Below, piece after piece: positions 16,882 through 25,790 of a stretch of DNA of 64,000 nt. How positions within the stretch are numbered: position 1 is the first letter of the stretch; every line of letters starts with the position of its first letter. The notes below the pieces were generated by a model that had not been told where the DNA came from, made no database searches, and was given only the letters and a program-made list of their open reading frames with translations. The stretch lies in the NCBI GenBank assembly GCA_023389745.1, contig JAEWED010000066.1, forward strand, positions 1 to 64,000. The letters are read 5' to 3'. Source of the DNA: Actinomycetes bacterium (GTDB lineage Bacteria; Actinomycetota; Acidimicrobiia; Acidimicrobiales; Microtrichaceae). The position numbers and the translations under genes were made by a program.

Positions 16882-17406
16882 ATGGTGAAGGAGTCGAGCA
16901 AGCGGGCGATGCACCTGGGCGCGCTGGGATCTGTGTCCCTGCGCGTCGTGCTCGCGCTCGCCGCGTCGACCGGGTTGACCGCAGCGGTGGCACTGCCGAT
17001 GGCGTACCAGGCGCACGCCGCACAGGACGAACAGGACCGCCGAACCCCGCCCGCCGCGGTCGTGGCCGGCACCAGCATCGTGCCCGAGGACCCCGACGCC
17101 GTGTCGTCCGACGGCCTGCACTGGACGACGGGCGTGCCCGAGCTGCCCGCCGCCGAGCTCGCCGGCGCGACGCTGGCCGAACCCGTGCGCATCTTCGTGG
17201 CGGTGCCGCAGCTGACGCGGGTCGACATCCGGCTCGGCGAGGAACCGACGCGCAGCGACTTCGAGGAGCCCTTCGAGCTGCGCGACGGCCAGGCGCTCGA
17301 CGCCGGCGCGCTCGAACCGGGTGAGCACACGGTCACCGCGACGCTCACCTTCGACGACGGGCGCACCGCCCTGCGTCAGGCGACGTTCTCGGTCCCCCCG
17401 AGCTGA
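16882..17406 (+). CDS. Predicted secreted or membrane-anchored protein of unknown function
   Basis: A 174-residue protein. The start MVKESSKRAMHLGALGSVSL leads into a hydrophobic helix (LRVVLALAASTGLTAAVALP) and an AQAHA-like cleavage region, so it is exported or anchored. The rest is acidic, with AAVVAGTSIVPEDPDAVSSD and a C-terminal immunoglobulin-like stretch (GEHTVTATLTFDDGRTALRQ ATFSVP) suggesting a beta-sandwich. I do not recognise a family. The start at 16882 is preferred over upstream in-frame codons because it leaves a normal signal peptide. It stands alone between the response regulator and the serine hydrolase. Confidence 0.75.
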   Translation: MVKESSKRAMHLGALGSVSLRVVLALAASTGLTAAVALPMAYQAHAAQDEQDRRTPPAAVVAGTSIVPEDPDAVSSDGLHWTTGVPELPAAELAGATLAEPVRIFVAVPQLTRVDIRLGEEPTRSDFEEPFELRDGQALDAGALEPGEHTVTATLTFDDGRTALRQATFSVPPS

Positions 17407-17492
17407 CCCGACGTGCGCGACGGGATCGCGAGCAGGCGTACGATCCGTCCCGCAGGCGCACTCGACGGTGCGGACCACACGGGGGAACGCAG

Positions 17493-18701
17493 ATGACTCG
17501 GATCGAGGGGACGACGGCCGCGGGCTTCGACGAGGTGCGCGACGTGTTCGCACGCAACTTCGACGAGCACGGAGAGGTGGGCGCGGCGTTCGCGGTGTAC
17601 CTCGACGGCGAGCCGATCGTGGACCTCACCGGTGGCACCCGGACCGACAGCGCGCCGTACGACGAACGCACCCTGCAGATGGTGTTCTCGTCGACCAAGG
17701 GGGCGACCGCGTTGTGCGCGCACCTGTTGGCCCAACGCGGCGAGCTCGACCTGCACGCCCCGGTCGTCGAGTACTGGCCCGAGTTCGGCGCCCACGGCAA
17801 GGACCAGATCCCGGTGTCGTGGCTGCTGTGCCACAAGGCCGGCCTGATCGACACCACCCGCCGGATGACCCACGACGAGATGCTGGACTGGGACACCGTC
17901 GTCGCGGCGCTCGCAGACACCGAGCCGCTGTGGGAGCCCGGCACCCAGCACGGCTACCACGCGGTGACCTACGGCTGGCTCGTCGGTGAGGTCGTCCGCC
18001 GTGTCAGCGGCCGCAGCATCGGCCAGTTCTTCGCCGACGAGGTCGCCGGTCCGCTCGGGCTCGACTTCTGGATCGGGCTGCCCGACGACCAGGTCGACAG
18101 GGTCAGCAAGCTGATCCCCATGTCGCCGCCTGAGGGGTTGCCGATGATGATGGCCGAGGAAGGCACTGCGTCGTCCGACGGCAGCGGCGACGCGCCGACG
18201 GGGCTCGTGCAGCTGCTCGACCTGCTGCTGGGTCCGGGCAACCTGGCGGGCCGAGCGCTCTCCGCGCCGGGCGGCGCGTCGGGCGACGAGAACGTCTGGA
18301 ACGAGCCCCGCACGTGGGCAGCGCAGATCCCCGCGGCCAACGGCGTGACGAACGCCGTGTCGCTGGCGCGCATGTACGCCGCGACCGTCGGCGAGGTCGA
18401 CGGCGTGCAGCTCCTGTCACCCGAGCAGGTGAACGCCGCGATCGAACCGCAGGTCGAGGGCGCCGACGCGGTGCTGATGTTCCCGATCCCCTTCGGGCTC
18501 GGCTACATGCGGCACTCGGACTTCTCGCCCTTCGCCGGCGCTCGCTCCTTCGGCCACTACGGCGCCGGTGGGTCGGTCGGCTTCGCGGACCCGGACCGTC
18601 GCCTCGCGGTCGGCTACACGATGAACCAGATGCACTTCGGCCTGGCGGGCGACCCGCGCACCGCTGCGCTCATCGAAGTGGTGGACCGACTGGTCGGCTG
18701 A
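17493..18701 (+). CDS. Serine hydrolase, beta-lactamase/EstB family
   Basis: A 402-residue class-C-beta-lactamase-fold enzyme without a signal peptide. The catalytic tetrad motif S66-S-T-K69 lies in MVFSSTKGATALCAHLLAQ. The second motif tyrosine is likely Y155 (GYHAVTYGW). The third motif is FGHYGAGGSVGFADP, replacing the KTG of true beta-lactamases, which is typical of esterases and D-aminopeptidase-like members. A carboxylesterase role is the most likely, with the substrate unknown. The promoter gap holds no strong motif. Monocistronic. Confidence 0.9.
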   Translation: MTRIEGTTAAGFDEVRDVFARNFDEHGEVGAAFAVYLDGEPIVDLTGGTRTDSAPYDERTLQMVFSSTKGATALCAHLLAQRGELDLHAPVVEYWPEFGAHGKDQIPVSWLLCHKAGLIDTTRRMTHDEMLDWDTVVAALADTEPLWEPGTQHGYHAVTYGWLVGEVVRRVSGRSIGQFFADEVAGPLGLDFWIGLPDDQVDRVSKLIPMSPPEGLPMMMAEEGTASSDGSGDAPTGLVQLLDLLLGPGNLAGRALSAPGGASGDENVWNEPRTWAAQIPAANGVTNAVSLARMYAATVGEVDGVQLLSPEQVNAAIEPQVEGADAVLMFPIPFGLGYMRHSDFSPFAGARSFGHYGAGGSVGFADPDRRLAVGYTMNQMHFGLAGDPRTAALIEVVDRLVG

Positions 18702-18767
18702 CCGTGGCACGCTCGGTGTGACGGTCGCGAGTTGGCGATCGGCCGACACCCGGGGTTCCATTGCCGG

Positions 18768-20360
18768 GTGAGCTCACCCGCCGATCCTGCCGCCGAGGCA
18801 TCACGACGCCGCACCTTCGGCATCATCTCCCACCCCGACGCCGGCAAGACGACCCTGACCGAGAAGCTGCTGCTCTACGGCGGCGCGCTCGGACGCGAAG
18901 CCGGCTCGGTCAAGGCGAAGGGCGAACGCCGCTCCGCGACGTCGGACTGGATGGAGCTCGAGCAGCAGCGAGGCATCTCGATCACCTCGACCGTGCTGCA
19001 GTTCCCGTACCGCGACTGCGTGGTGAACCTGCTCGACACGCCGGGACACCGCGACTTCTCCGAGGACACCTACCGCGTGCTCACCGCCTGCGACGCGGCG
19101 GTCATGGTGCTCGACGCGGCGAAGGGCATCGAGGCCCAGACCCTCAAGCTCTTCGAGGTGTGCCGCAGTCGCGGTCTGCCGATCCTCACCTACATCAACA
19201 AGTGGGACCGTCCGGGTCTGAGCCCGCTGGAGCTGATCGACGAGATCGAGTCGAAGCTCGGCCTGCTGTGCACCCCGGTGACCTGGCCGGTCGGCATCGC
19301 GGGTGACTTCCGCGGCGTCATCGACCGCCGCAGCGGAGACTTCATCCGCTTCACGAGGACCGCGCACGGTTCGACCGAGGCCCACGAAGAGGTCGTGCCG
19401 GCCGAGCGAGCCATCGAGGAGGAGGGCGCCGCGTGGACCGACAGCGTCGACGAGCTCGAACTGCTCTCCGGTGCGGTCCACGACGAGGAGATGTTCCTCG
19501 AGGGTGAGTCGACGCCGATGTACTTCGGGTCGGCCCTGACGAACTTCGGTGTGCGCGTCCTGCTCGACTCGATCATCGACGAGGTCCCCAGCCCCGGCCC
19601 CCGGCCGGACGTCTCGGGCACTCCCAGGCCGCTCGACGCGCCGTTCAGCGGGTTCGTCTTCAAGGTGCAGGCCAACACCGACAAGTCGCACCGCGACCGC
19701 ACCGCGTTCCTGCGCGTCTGCTCCGGTCGCTTCGAGCGCGGCATGGTCGTCACCCACGACCGGACCCGCAAGCCGTTCGCCACGAAGTACGCGCACTCGG
19801 TGTTCGGCCAGGAGCGCGAGACGCTCGAGGACGCCTACCCCGGCGACGTCGTGGGCTTCGTGAACGCCAACGACGTACGCGTGGGTGACACGCTCTGGGC
19901 CGACGAGCAGGTGACCTTCCCGACGATCCCGAGCTTCGCTCCGGAGTTCTTCGCGATCGCGCGCACGACCGATGTCAGCCGGTCGAAGCAGTTCCGCAAC
20001 GGCGTCACCCAGCTCGACGAGGAGGGCGTCGTGCAGGTGCTGCGCGACCCCGACTACGGCGACCAGTCGCCGGTGCTCGCCGCGGTGGGAGCCCTGCAGT
20101 TCGAGGTCGCCAAGCACCGGCTCGAGAACGAGTTCGGCGCACCCATCGAGCTCGCGATGACGAACTACAAGGTGGCGCGTCGCACCGACGAGGCGTCGCG
20201 TGCCGAGCTGCGGGCGATGCAGGGCGTCGACGTGCTCACGCGCAGCGACGGCATGCTGCTGGCCCTGTTCGAGTCGACCTACTGGCTCGACCGCCTCGAG
20301 AGCGAGCACCCGGAGCTGACCCTGGAGCGGCTGGTCGCCGAGGGCGAGCTGCGGCAGTAG
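18768..20360 (+). CDS. prfC: Peptide chain release factor 3
   Basis: A translational GTPase that removes RF1/RF2 from the ribosome after termination. The product is 530 residues against 529 in E. coli. GTP-binding motifs are intact: G1 HPDAGKTT (residues 22-29), G2 around RGISITS, G3 DTPGH (90-94) and G4 NKWD (144-147). Domain II and III segments (FKVQANTDKSHRDRTAFLRV, GALQFEVAKHRLENEFGAPI) are RF3-specific rather than EF-G. The GTG at 18768 gives the family length; a TTG further upstream (18732) is less likely. RF3 is patchily distributed in bacteria. Confidence 0.95.
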   Translation: MSSPADPAAEASRRRTFGIISHPDAGKTTLTEKLLLYGGALGREAGSVKAKGERRSATSDWMELEQQRGISITSTVLQFPYRDCVVNLLDTPGHRDFSEDTYRVLTACDAAVMVLDAAKGIEAQTLKLFEVCRSRGLPILTYINKWDRPGLSPLELIDEIESKLGLLCTPVTWPVGIAGDFRGVIDRRSGDFIRFTRTAHGSTEAHEEVVPAERAIEEEGAAWTDSVDELELLSGAVHDEEMFLEGESTPMYFGSALTNFGVRVLLDSIIDEVPSPGPRPDVSGTPRPLDAPFSGFVFKVQANTDKSHRDRTAFLRVCSGRFERGMVVTHDRTRKPFATKYAHSVFGQERETLEDAYPGDVVGFVNANDVRVGDTLWADEQVTFPTIPSFAPEFFAIARTTDVSRSKQFRNGVTQLDEEGVVQVLRDPDYGDQSPVLAAVGALQFEVAKHRLENEFGAPIELAMTNYKVARRTDEASRAELRAMQGVDVLTRSDGMLLALFESTYWLDRLESEHPELTLERLVAEGELRQ

Positions 20361-20420
20361 CTCCTTTGCGCCGTGCAGAAGCACGGCGGGCCGTCCCCGG
20401 TGGGCGATGATGGTGCTGTC

Positions 20421-22127
20421 ATGCCAGGTCCCCGCTACGACGACTACCAGTTCCGCCGCCAGCGGGAGCTCATCCCTCCGACCAAGGAGATCGCCCGGCG
20501 GCGCCAGCTGATGGCCGGCACGGTCACCGCGATCGTGGTCGTCGCGATCGTGGTCGGGCTCGTGTCGCTCTTCGGCGGCGGCGGGGACGACGAGCCGGCC
20601 GGCGGGGGCGGCGGCGAGACCGCGGCCGACGTCGACACCGAGGCCCAGGGTGACGGCGCGGAGGCCGAAGAAGAGGCGCCGGCCGAGGAGAAGGACTGGT
20701 CGCAGGTCCCCGTCGAGCGCATCGACGGCCAGCTGGTGAACCCGGCCAGCTCGGGGCACATGTGGTCCGAGACCGTGCCGGGCATCCTCACCTTCAGGGG
20801 CAACCCGACGCGGACCTATTACGGCCGTGGCGACGTGCCCAAGGCCCCCAAGGTCAAGTGGTTCACCCCCTCCGATGGCGGCATGTGCTCGTCCTCCTCG
20901 GCGAAGGGCGAGACCAAGACGTGGTGCGGCATGGGCTGGACCGGTCAGCCGGCGGTGTTCGAACGCGACGACCGGACGTGGGTCGTCTTCGGCGCCTACG
21001 ACGGCGCGGTCCACTTCAAGGACGGGGCGACCGGCGAGGACATCCTCCCGCCATTCCAGACCGGCGACATCATCAAGGGCTCGGTCACCGTCGACCCCGA
21101 CGGCTTCCCGATCGTCTACTCCGGCAGTCGCGACAACTACTACCGGGCGATCGCGATCGACCGTCCGGGCGAAGCCGTCGAGCTCTGGAAGATCTCGGCC
21201 AACGCGGTGTCGCCGACGCTGTGGAACAACGACTGGGACGGCTCCGGCCTGGTCATCGACGACTTCCTCTTCGAGGGAGGCGAGAACAGCCAGTTCCACA
21301 TGGTGAAGCTCAACCGCGGCTACGACGCGCAGGACCTGGTCACCGTCGACCCGAAGCTCGTGTTCAACACGCCGAGCTGGGACCAGCAGGTGATCAACGA
21401 CCTGGCCGGCAACCGGGCCAAGGAGATGTCGATCGAGGGCTCCGTCGCCATCACCGGCAACACCGTCTACTGGGCGAACTCCGGTGGCCTGGTCATGGGC
21501 TGGGACGTCGGCGACCTGGTCGCCGGCACCGGTCAGCCTCGACAGACGTTCCGCTTCTGGAACGGCGACGACACCGACGCGACGATCGTGATCGACGCCG
21601 AGGGCTTCCTGTACGTCTCGGCCGAGTACGAGCGTGGCAACAGCCGCGCTGCCGAGGTCGGACAGCTGATGAAGCTCGACCCCCGCAACCCGGACGCCCC
21701 GCTCGTGTGGTCCTACGAGGATCGTGTCGCGGCGACCGCCGGCTTCTGGGGCACCCCGGCGCTGCACGAGGACGTCCTCATCAACGCGACGAACGGCGGC
21801 AAGCTGCTCGCCCTCGACCGCGAGACGGGCGCCGAGCGCTGGTCGATCAAGCTGACCGGCCCGACATGGCAGTCGCCCGTCGTGGTCGACGACGTCCTGA
21901 TCTACGGCGACTGCAACGGCGTGCTGCGCGGCTACGACGTGTCCGACACGTCGGTCGCCCCGCCGCAGCTGTGGGAGGTGCGCCTCGGCGGCTGCATCGA
22001 GGCGACGCCGGCGGTCTGGAACGGCACGATCTACGTCGGCACCCGCGGGGGCAAGTTCTTCGCCCTGAGCGACGACGGCACCCTCGAGTCCCCCACGGCG
22101 AGCCTGTCGGGCGGCGGCGGGGACTGA
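20421..22127 (+). CDS. Membrane-anchored PQQ-type beta-propeller protein
   Basis: A 568-residue protein. A short cytoplasmic N-terminus (MPGPRYDDYQFRRQRELIPP) is followed by one membrane helix (TVTAIVVVAIVVGLVSLFGG), an acidic Gly/Glu linker and a repeat-rich extracytoplasmic domain. Blades include TWVVFGAYDGAVHFKDGATG, DVLINATNGGKLLALDRETG and GTIYVGTRGGKFFALSDDGT, the PQQ/WD-like pattern of outer-wall propellers. Cysteines (MCSSSSAKGETKTWCG, YGDCNGVL, LGGCIEA) may form disulfides. No dehydrogenase active-site motif was seen, so this may be a binding or scaffold protein. The start at 20421 fits the conserved N-terminus. Confidence 0.85.
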   Translation: MPGPRYDDYQFRRQRELIPPTKEIARRRQLMAGTVTAIVVVAIVVGLVSLFGGGGDDEPAGGGGGETAADVDTEAQGDGAEAEEEAPAEEKDWSQVPVERIDGQLVNPASSGHMWSETVPGILTFRGNPTRTYYGRGDVPKAPKVKWFTPSDGGMCSSSSAKGETKTWCGMGWTGQPAVFERDDRTWVVFGAYDGAVHFKDGATGEDILPPFQTGDIIKGSVTVDPDGFPIVYSGSRDNYYRAIAIDRPGEAVELWKISANAVSPTLWNNDWDGSGLVIDDFLFEGGENSQFHMVKLNRGYDAQDLVTVDPKLVFNTPSWDQQVINDLAGNRAKEMSIEGSVAITGNTVYWANSGGLVMGWDVGDLVAGTGQPRQTFRFWNGDDTDATIVIDAEGFLYVSAEYERGNSRAAEVGQLMKLDPRNPDAPLVWSYEDRVAATAGFWGTPALHEDVLINATNGGKLLALDRETGAERWSIKLTGPTWQSPVVVDDVLIYGDCNGVLRGYDVSDTSVAPPQLWEVRLGGCIEATPAVWNGTIYVGTRGGKFFALSDDGTLESPTASLSGGGGD

Positions 22128-22218
22128 CCCGCTCCGTCGTGCGTCGGGGCTCACGGAGCCTCGCCCGGGATCCGTGCGCCCGGAATGCATGCGTCCGGAA
22201 TCCATGCGCACAGAACCC

Positions 22219-22247
22219 TTGACGCGCGAACCGCAGGGTGGAAGAGT
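22219..22247 (+). promoter_or_regulatory. Candidate sigma-70-type promoter for the PKD lipoprotein gene
   Basis: TTGACG (22219-22224) and AAGAGT (22242-22247) are separated by 17 bases and lie about 50 bases upstream of the start at 22295. The -10 box matches the consensus only 3 of 6, so this is tentative. Just before it, ccggaatgcatgcg and ccggaatccatgcg form a short direct repeat. Confidence 0.4.
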
Positions 22248-22294
22248 TTTCGGCAGCCCGGAGGCGACCGGGCTCATCCGTTTGGGGGAAACCA

Positions 22295-24124
22295 ATGAAG
22301 AAGTTCCGTCTTGCCGGAGCCTGCTTGACCGCGGGCCTGGCACTCGTGGTGGCTGCATGCGCGCCACCGACCACCGGTTCACCGAACCTGACGCCCGTGG
22401 CGGTCGCCTCGGCGTCGCCGCTCAGCGGGACCGCACCGCTCGAGGTGACGTTCAGCTCGGCGGGGTCGTCGGACCCCGACGGCAGCATCGTCTCGCACGC
22501 GTGGGACTTCGGTGACGGCAACAGCTCGACCGATGCCGATCCGGTGCACACCTACCTGACGGGCGGGTCGTTCACCGCGACGCTCACCGTCACCGACGAC
22601 AAGGGAGCCACCGCGCAGGCCACCGTGCTCGTCGACGTCACCGCTGCACCCGTCAACCAGCCGCCCACCGCTGCGGCCGACGCGTCACCGAACCCGGCCC
22701 TGACCGGTCAGCTCGTGACCTTCTTCTCGGCCGGCTCCGGCGACACCGACGGCACGATCACCTACGCGTGGGACTTCGGCGACGGCAACACCTCGACCGA
22801 GGCGGACCCGACGCACCGCTACGCGACGGCCGGCTCGTACCCGGTGACCCTCACCGTCACCGACGACGACGGCGCGATCGACGTCGACACCGACACCACG
22901 GTGACCGTGAACGACGACCCGACCGGGCGCTACGTCGCGACGACCGGCTCCGACGCCGGGACCTGTGCCTCGAGCGCAGCACCGTGTCTGACCGTGAACT
23001 ACGCGGTCGGCCAGGCAGCTGCCGCCGACACCATCTACCTCGCCGCCGGCTCCTACGGCGAGATCGTGAACCCGAGCAAGGCACTGACCTTCAAGGGCGC
23101 CAACTCCGGCGTGTCCGCCGGTGTCGACGCCGGCGAGCGTGGTCCGGAGTCGACCGTGCGCGGCTTCCGTGCCTCGGTGCTCAGCAGCGCAGCGGCTCGC
23201 AACCTCGTCATCGACGGCGTCGAGATCGACCCGACGAGCGACCCGGCGCTGCTGACCAACGCCACCGCGATCCTCAACGTCTTCGGCGGTCCGACGGTCT
23301 CGGTCGTGAACAACGTGTTCACCGGCGGCCACACGTTCGTGCCGGACTGCGGCTTCACGTGCACCAGCATGGGTGATTACGCGTTGCAGATCCGCGGCGG
23401 CAACATCGACATCAGTGACAACGCGTTCGTGAACTGGCGTCGCCCGCTCAACGTGGTCCAAAGCGAACTGGCCGCTCCGATCACCTCGGCGCAGATCACC
23501 GGCAACTCCTTCACCGGCATCACCTCCCGTGCGATGTCGATCGGCGCTGCCACCGGTCAGCACAACATGGCCGGCGTGATCGTCGACGGGAACTCGGTCG
23601 ACGCCACCGGCCGTGACCTGACCGCGTCGACACCGGCCGGCATCACCATCACGAACCACTCGAACCAGGTCACGAACAACACGTTCACCGGGCTGAGCTC
23701 CGGCGTGTTCATCAACCTGTGCAAGAAGTTCAGCACCGACAACAACACCGTGACGGGCAACACCTTCGTCGGCAACGGCGGCGCCGTGAACATCACGACC
23801 ATCCAGGACGGCTCGCAGTGCGTCACCGGCGCAGCGCCGGGCAACCTGGGCTGGGTCGCCGGCGGCGGCGAGGCCAACGGCACCGAGATCCACGGCAACA
23901 CCTTCATCGGTCAGACGGCGTACGCCGTCCGGTTCAACCCGAACTACGGCATCTACACCACGGTCGTCACCGACGATCCGATCGATGCCACCTGCAACTG
24001 GTACGGCGACGCCGCCGGACCCGGGGGCACCAACGGCATCGTGCAGGGTCCGCCGACGAACGCACAGATCACGGCGACCCCGTGGCTGACCGCAGCGGGC
24101 GGAGCGTGCGACGGCGGCCTCTGA
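22295..24124 (+). CDS. Surface lipoprotein with two PKD domains and a right-handed beta-helix
   Basis: A 609-residue exported lipoprotein. A signal peptide (MKKFRLAGACLTAGLALVVA) ends in lipobox VAAC. Two PKD domains follow, each with the WDFGDGN motif (residues about 60 and 150 onward: AWDFGDGNSSTDADPVHTYL, AWDFGDGNTSTEADPTHRYA). From about residue 210 come parallel beta-helix repeats rich in N-x-F/V turns (ITGNSFTGITSRAM, ITNHSNQVTNNTFTGL, GNTFVGNGGAVNIT), as in polysaccharide-binding or lyase-like proteins. The GGGGGAAACC ribosome-binding site supports the start at 22295. No catalytic residues can be assigned. The 3' end is followed by tandem copies of its last codons. Confidence 0.9.
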   Translation: MKKFRLAGACLTAGLALVVAACAPPTTGSPNLTPVAVASASPLSGTAPLEVTFSSAGSSDPDGSIVSHAWDFGDGNSSTDADPVHTYLTGGSFTATLTVTDDKGATAQATVLVDVTAAPVNQPPTAAADASPNPALTGQLVTFFSAGSGDTDGTITYAWDFGDGNTSTEADPTHRYATAGSYPVTLTVTDDDGAIDVDTDTTVTVNDDPTGRYVATTGSDAGTCASSAAPCLTVNYAVGQAAAADTIYLAAGSYGEIVNPSKALTFKGANSGVSAGVDAGERGPESTVRGFRASVLSSAAARNLVIDGVEIDPTSDPALLTNATAILNVFGGPTVSVVNNVFTGGHTFVPDCGFTCTSMGDYALQIRGGNIDISDNAFVNWRRPLNVVQSELAAPITSAQITGNSFTGITSRAMSIGAATGQHNMAGVIVDGNSVDATGRDLTASTPAGITITNHSNQVTNNTFTGLSSGVFINLCKKFSTDNNTVTGNTFVGNGGAVNITTIQDGSQCVTGAAPGNLGWVAGGGEANGTEIHGNTFIGQTAYAVRFNPNYGIYTTVVTDDPIDATCNWYGDAAGPGGTNGIVQGPPTNAQITATPWLTAAGGACDGGL

Positions 24125-24187
24125 GCCAGCGGGCGGAGCGTGCGCCGGCGGCCTCTGAGCCAGCCGGCGGAGCAGTGCGACTCTGAG
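24093..24187 (+). repeat. Tandem 34-bp repeat spanning the stop codon of the PKD lipoprotein gene
   Basis: Unit 1 (24093-24125) covers the last codons and the TGA. Unit 2 (24127-24159) differs at one position. A third, decayed unit starts at 24161. The period is 34 bp. Only the first unit is coding. Confidence 0.85.
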
Positions 24188-24202
24188 TGCAGCGTCGACT
24201 GA

Positions 24203-24241
24203 CGAACGACGGTGGGACCGCTCCGGTCCCACCGTCGTTCG
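24203..24241 (+). terminator. Strong hairpin between PKD lipoprotein gene and urtA
   Basis: An 18-bp perfect stem (24203-24220 with 24224-24241, starting CGAACGACGGTGGGACCG) closes a 3-nt loop. It is followed by CGTCTCGG rather than a T-run. Position about 80 bases beyond the stop codon makes it the likely terminator that insulates the urea operon. Confidence 0.75.
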
Positions 24242-24303
24242 CGTCTCGGACCGTCGCGGCCACACCCGAGGGTCCCCGCGTCGGCCCCGCGACCTTGTGC
24301 AGC

Positions 24304-24349
24304 ACAGGTCATACGCCCGAAACAGTGGCGCAATTGCAGCGTGACCTGT
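24304..24349 (+). promoter_or_regulatory. GlnR-like box array upstream of urtA
   Basis: GTCAT (24308-24312), GAAAC (24319-24323), GCAAT (24330-24334) and GTGAC (24341-24345) are each separated by exactly six bases. This is the spacing of the actinobacterial GlnR site (GTnAC-n6-GAAAC). The same stretch is bracketed by an 8-bp inverted repeat, ACAGGTCA (24304-24311) and TGACCTGT (24342-24349). It lies about 55-100 bases before the urtA start. Nitrogen control of urea uptake is established in other actinobacteria; here it is inference. Confidence 0.45.
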
Positions 24350-24403
24350 CGTTCGTAGCTTGCCGCTCCAAGAGGCAACCCCGCCCCTTGAGAGAGGACG
24401 AAC

Positions 24404-25657
24404 ATGAATCGACGAACGTCACGCTGGCTCCTGGCGTCGACCGCGGTCCTGTCGGTCGCGCTGCTGGGATGCAGCAGCAGCGATGAAGCAGACACCGGCG
24501 GCGGCGAAGGAGAGGCCGCCGCATCCGGAACCTGTGTCGAGGGCGACACCGTCAAGCTCGGTTTCCTCAACTCGACATCGGGCCCGATGGCGATCAGCGA
24601 GCAGACCGTTCGTGACTCGCTCATCATGGCCGCCGACGAGATCAACGCGGATGGCGGCATCCTCGACAAGCAGATCGAGTACGTCGAGGAGGACGGCCAG
24701 AGCGAGCCGACCGTCTTCGCCGAGAAGATCAACAAGCTCCTGACCCAGGACCAGGTCGCCGCCGTCTTCGGCGGATGGACCTCGGCGTCCCGCAAGGCGA
24801 TGCTGCCGGTGGTCGAAGGTGCCGACGGACTGCTCTTCTACCCGGTCCAGTACGAGGGCCTCGAGGCGTCGGAGAACATCTACTACACGGGCGCGACGAC
24901 GAACCAGCAGATCATCCCGGCAATGGACTTCCTCGCCTCGAAGGGTGTGAAGACGCTGTTCCTGGCCGGTTCCGACTACGTGTTCCCCCGTACCGCGAAC
25001 AAGATCATCAAGCAGTACGCCAAGGAGCTCGGCATCGAGATCGTCGGCGAGGAGTACGTCCCGCTCGACAGCGACGACTGGACGACGCAGGTCGCCAAGA
25101 TCGCGGCGGCCAAGCCGGACTTCGTGTTCAACACGATCAACGGCTCGTCGAACGTCGGCTTCATCAAGGCGTACTACGAGGCCGGTCTCGGCCCGGACAA
25201 CTCCCCGATCATCTCGGTGTCCATCGCCGAGGAAGAGGCACCCGCGATGGGTGAGGACGTCACCGGCCAGTTCGCCGCCTGGAACTACTTCCAGAGCGTC
25301 GAGAACCCGGCGAACGAAGCCTTCATCACGGCCTTCCAGGAGAAGTACGGCGCCGACCGCCCGACCTCGGACCCGATGGAAGCGGCCTACGTCTCCCTCT
25401 ACCTCTACAAGGAGATGGTCGAGAAGGCCGGTTCGTTCTGCGTCGACGCGGTCAACGAGGCAGCCGACGGCGTCACCTTCGAGGCGCCCGAGGGTCTGGT
25501 GACCGTCGACGGCGAGAACCACCACATCGCCAAGACCGGTCTGATCGGCCAGATCAACGCCGACAACCAGTTCGACGTCGTGTGGAGCTCCGAGGAGCCG
25601 ATCGAGCCCGATCCGTTCCTCGATGGCTACGACTGGTGGGACCCCAACAAGGAGTGA
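24404..25657 (+). CDS. urtA: Urea ABC transporter, substrate-binding lipoprotein
   Basis: A 417-residue periplasmic-binding protein of the branched-chain-amino-acid/urea type. The signal peptide ends in lipobox LLGC (C23). The mature protein begins the UrtA pattern VKLGFLNSTSGPMAISEQTV. It continues with AVFGGWTSASRKAMLPVVE, LLFYPVQYEGLEASENIYYT and EEYVPLDSDDW, all characteristic of UrtA rather than LivJ. A GAGAGGA ribosome-binding site supports the start. It is the first gene of a complete urt operon, and binds urea outside the membrane for uptake. Confidence 0.95.
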   Translation: MNRRTSRWLLASTAVLSVALLGCSSSDEADTGGGEGEAAASGTCVEGDTVKLGFLNSTSGPMAISEQTVRDSLIMAADEINADGGILDKQIEYVEEDGQSEPTVFAEKINKLLTQDQVAAVFGGWTSASRKAMLPVVEGADGLLFYPVQYEGLEASENIYYTGATTNQQIIPAMDFLASKGVKTLFLAGSDYVFPRTANKIIKQYAKELGIEIVGEEYVPLDSDDWTTQVAKIAAAKPDFVFNTINGSSNVGFIKAYYEAGLGPDNSPIISVSIAEEEAPAMGEDVTGQFAAWNYFQSVENPANEAFITAFQEKYGADRPTSDPMEAAYVSLYLYKEMVEKAGSFCVDAVNEAADGVTFEAPEGLVTVDGENHHIAKTGLIGQINADNQFDVVWSSEEPIEPDPFLDGYDWWDPNKE

Positions 25658-25687
25658 GCCACTCGCCGATGGCGAACTCCTGAACCA

Positions 25688-25750
25688 CCGGGACCGGGTG
25701 TGCGGCGTTTCCCCCCTGAGCGTCGTGCACCCGGTCCGGGGGTTCCCTCT
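25688..25750 (+). promoter_or_regulatory. Long-loop hairpin between urtA and urtB
   Basis: CCGGGACCGGGTG (25688-25700) pairs with CACCCGGTCCGGG (25738-25750) at 12 of 13 positions across a 37-nt loop. Such hairpins after a binding-protein gene often stabilise its mRNA or reduce readthrough, giving more binding protein than permease. The role here is inference. Confidence 0.45.
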
Positions 25751-25790
25751 CCGAACCGATCCCCCACCGATCGAACCGAAAGCCAGGGCC

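Noticed and set aside
18801..22382. Very long open frame on the minus strand (over 1100 codons)
   Set aside because: It is antisense to prfC and the propeller gene, has the residue composition of a GC-rich shadow frame, no domain and no ribosome-binding site. The plus-strand genes have clear homology.
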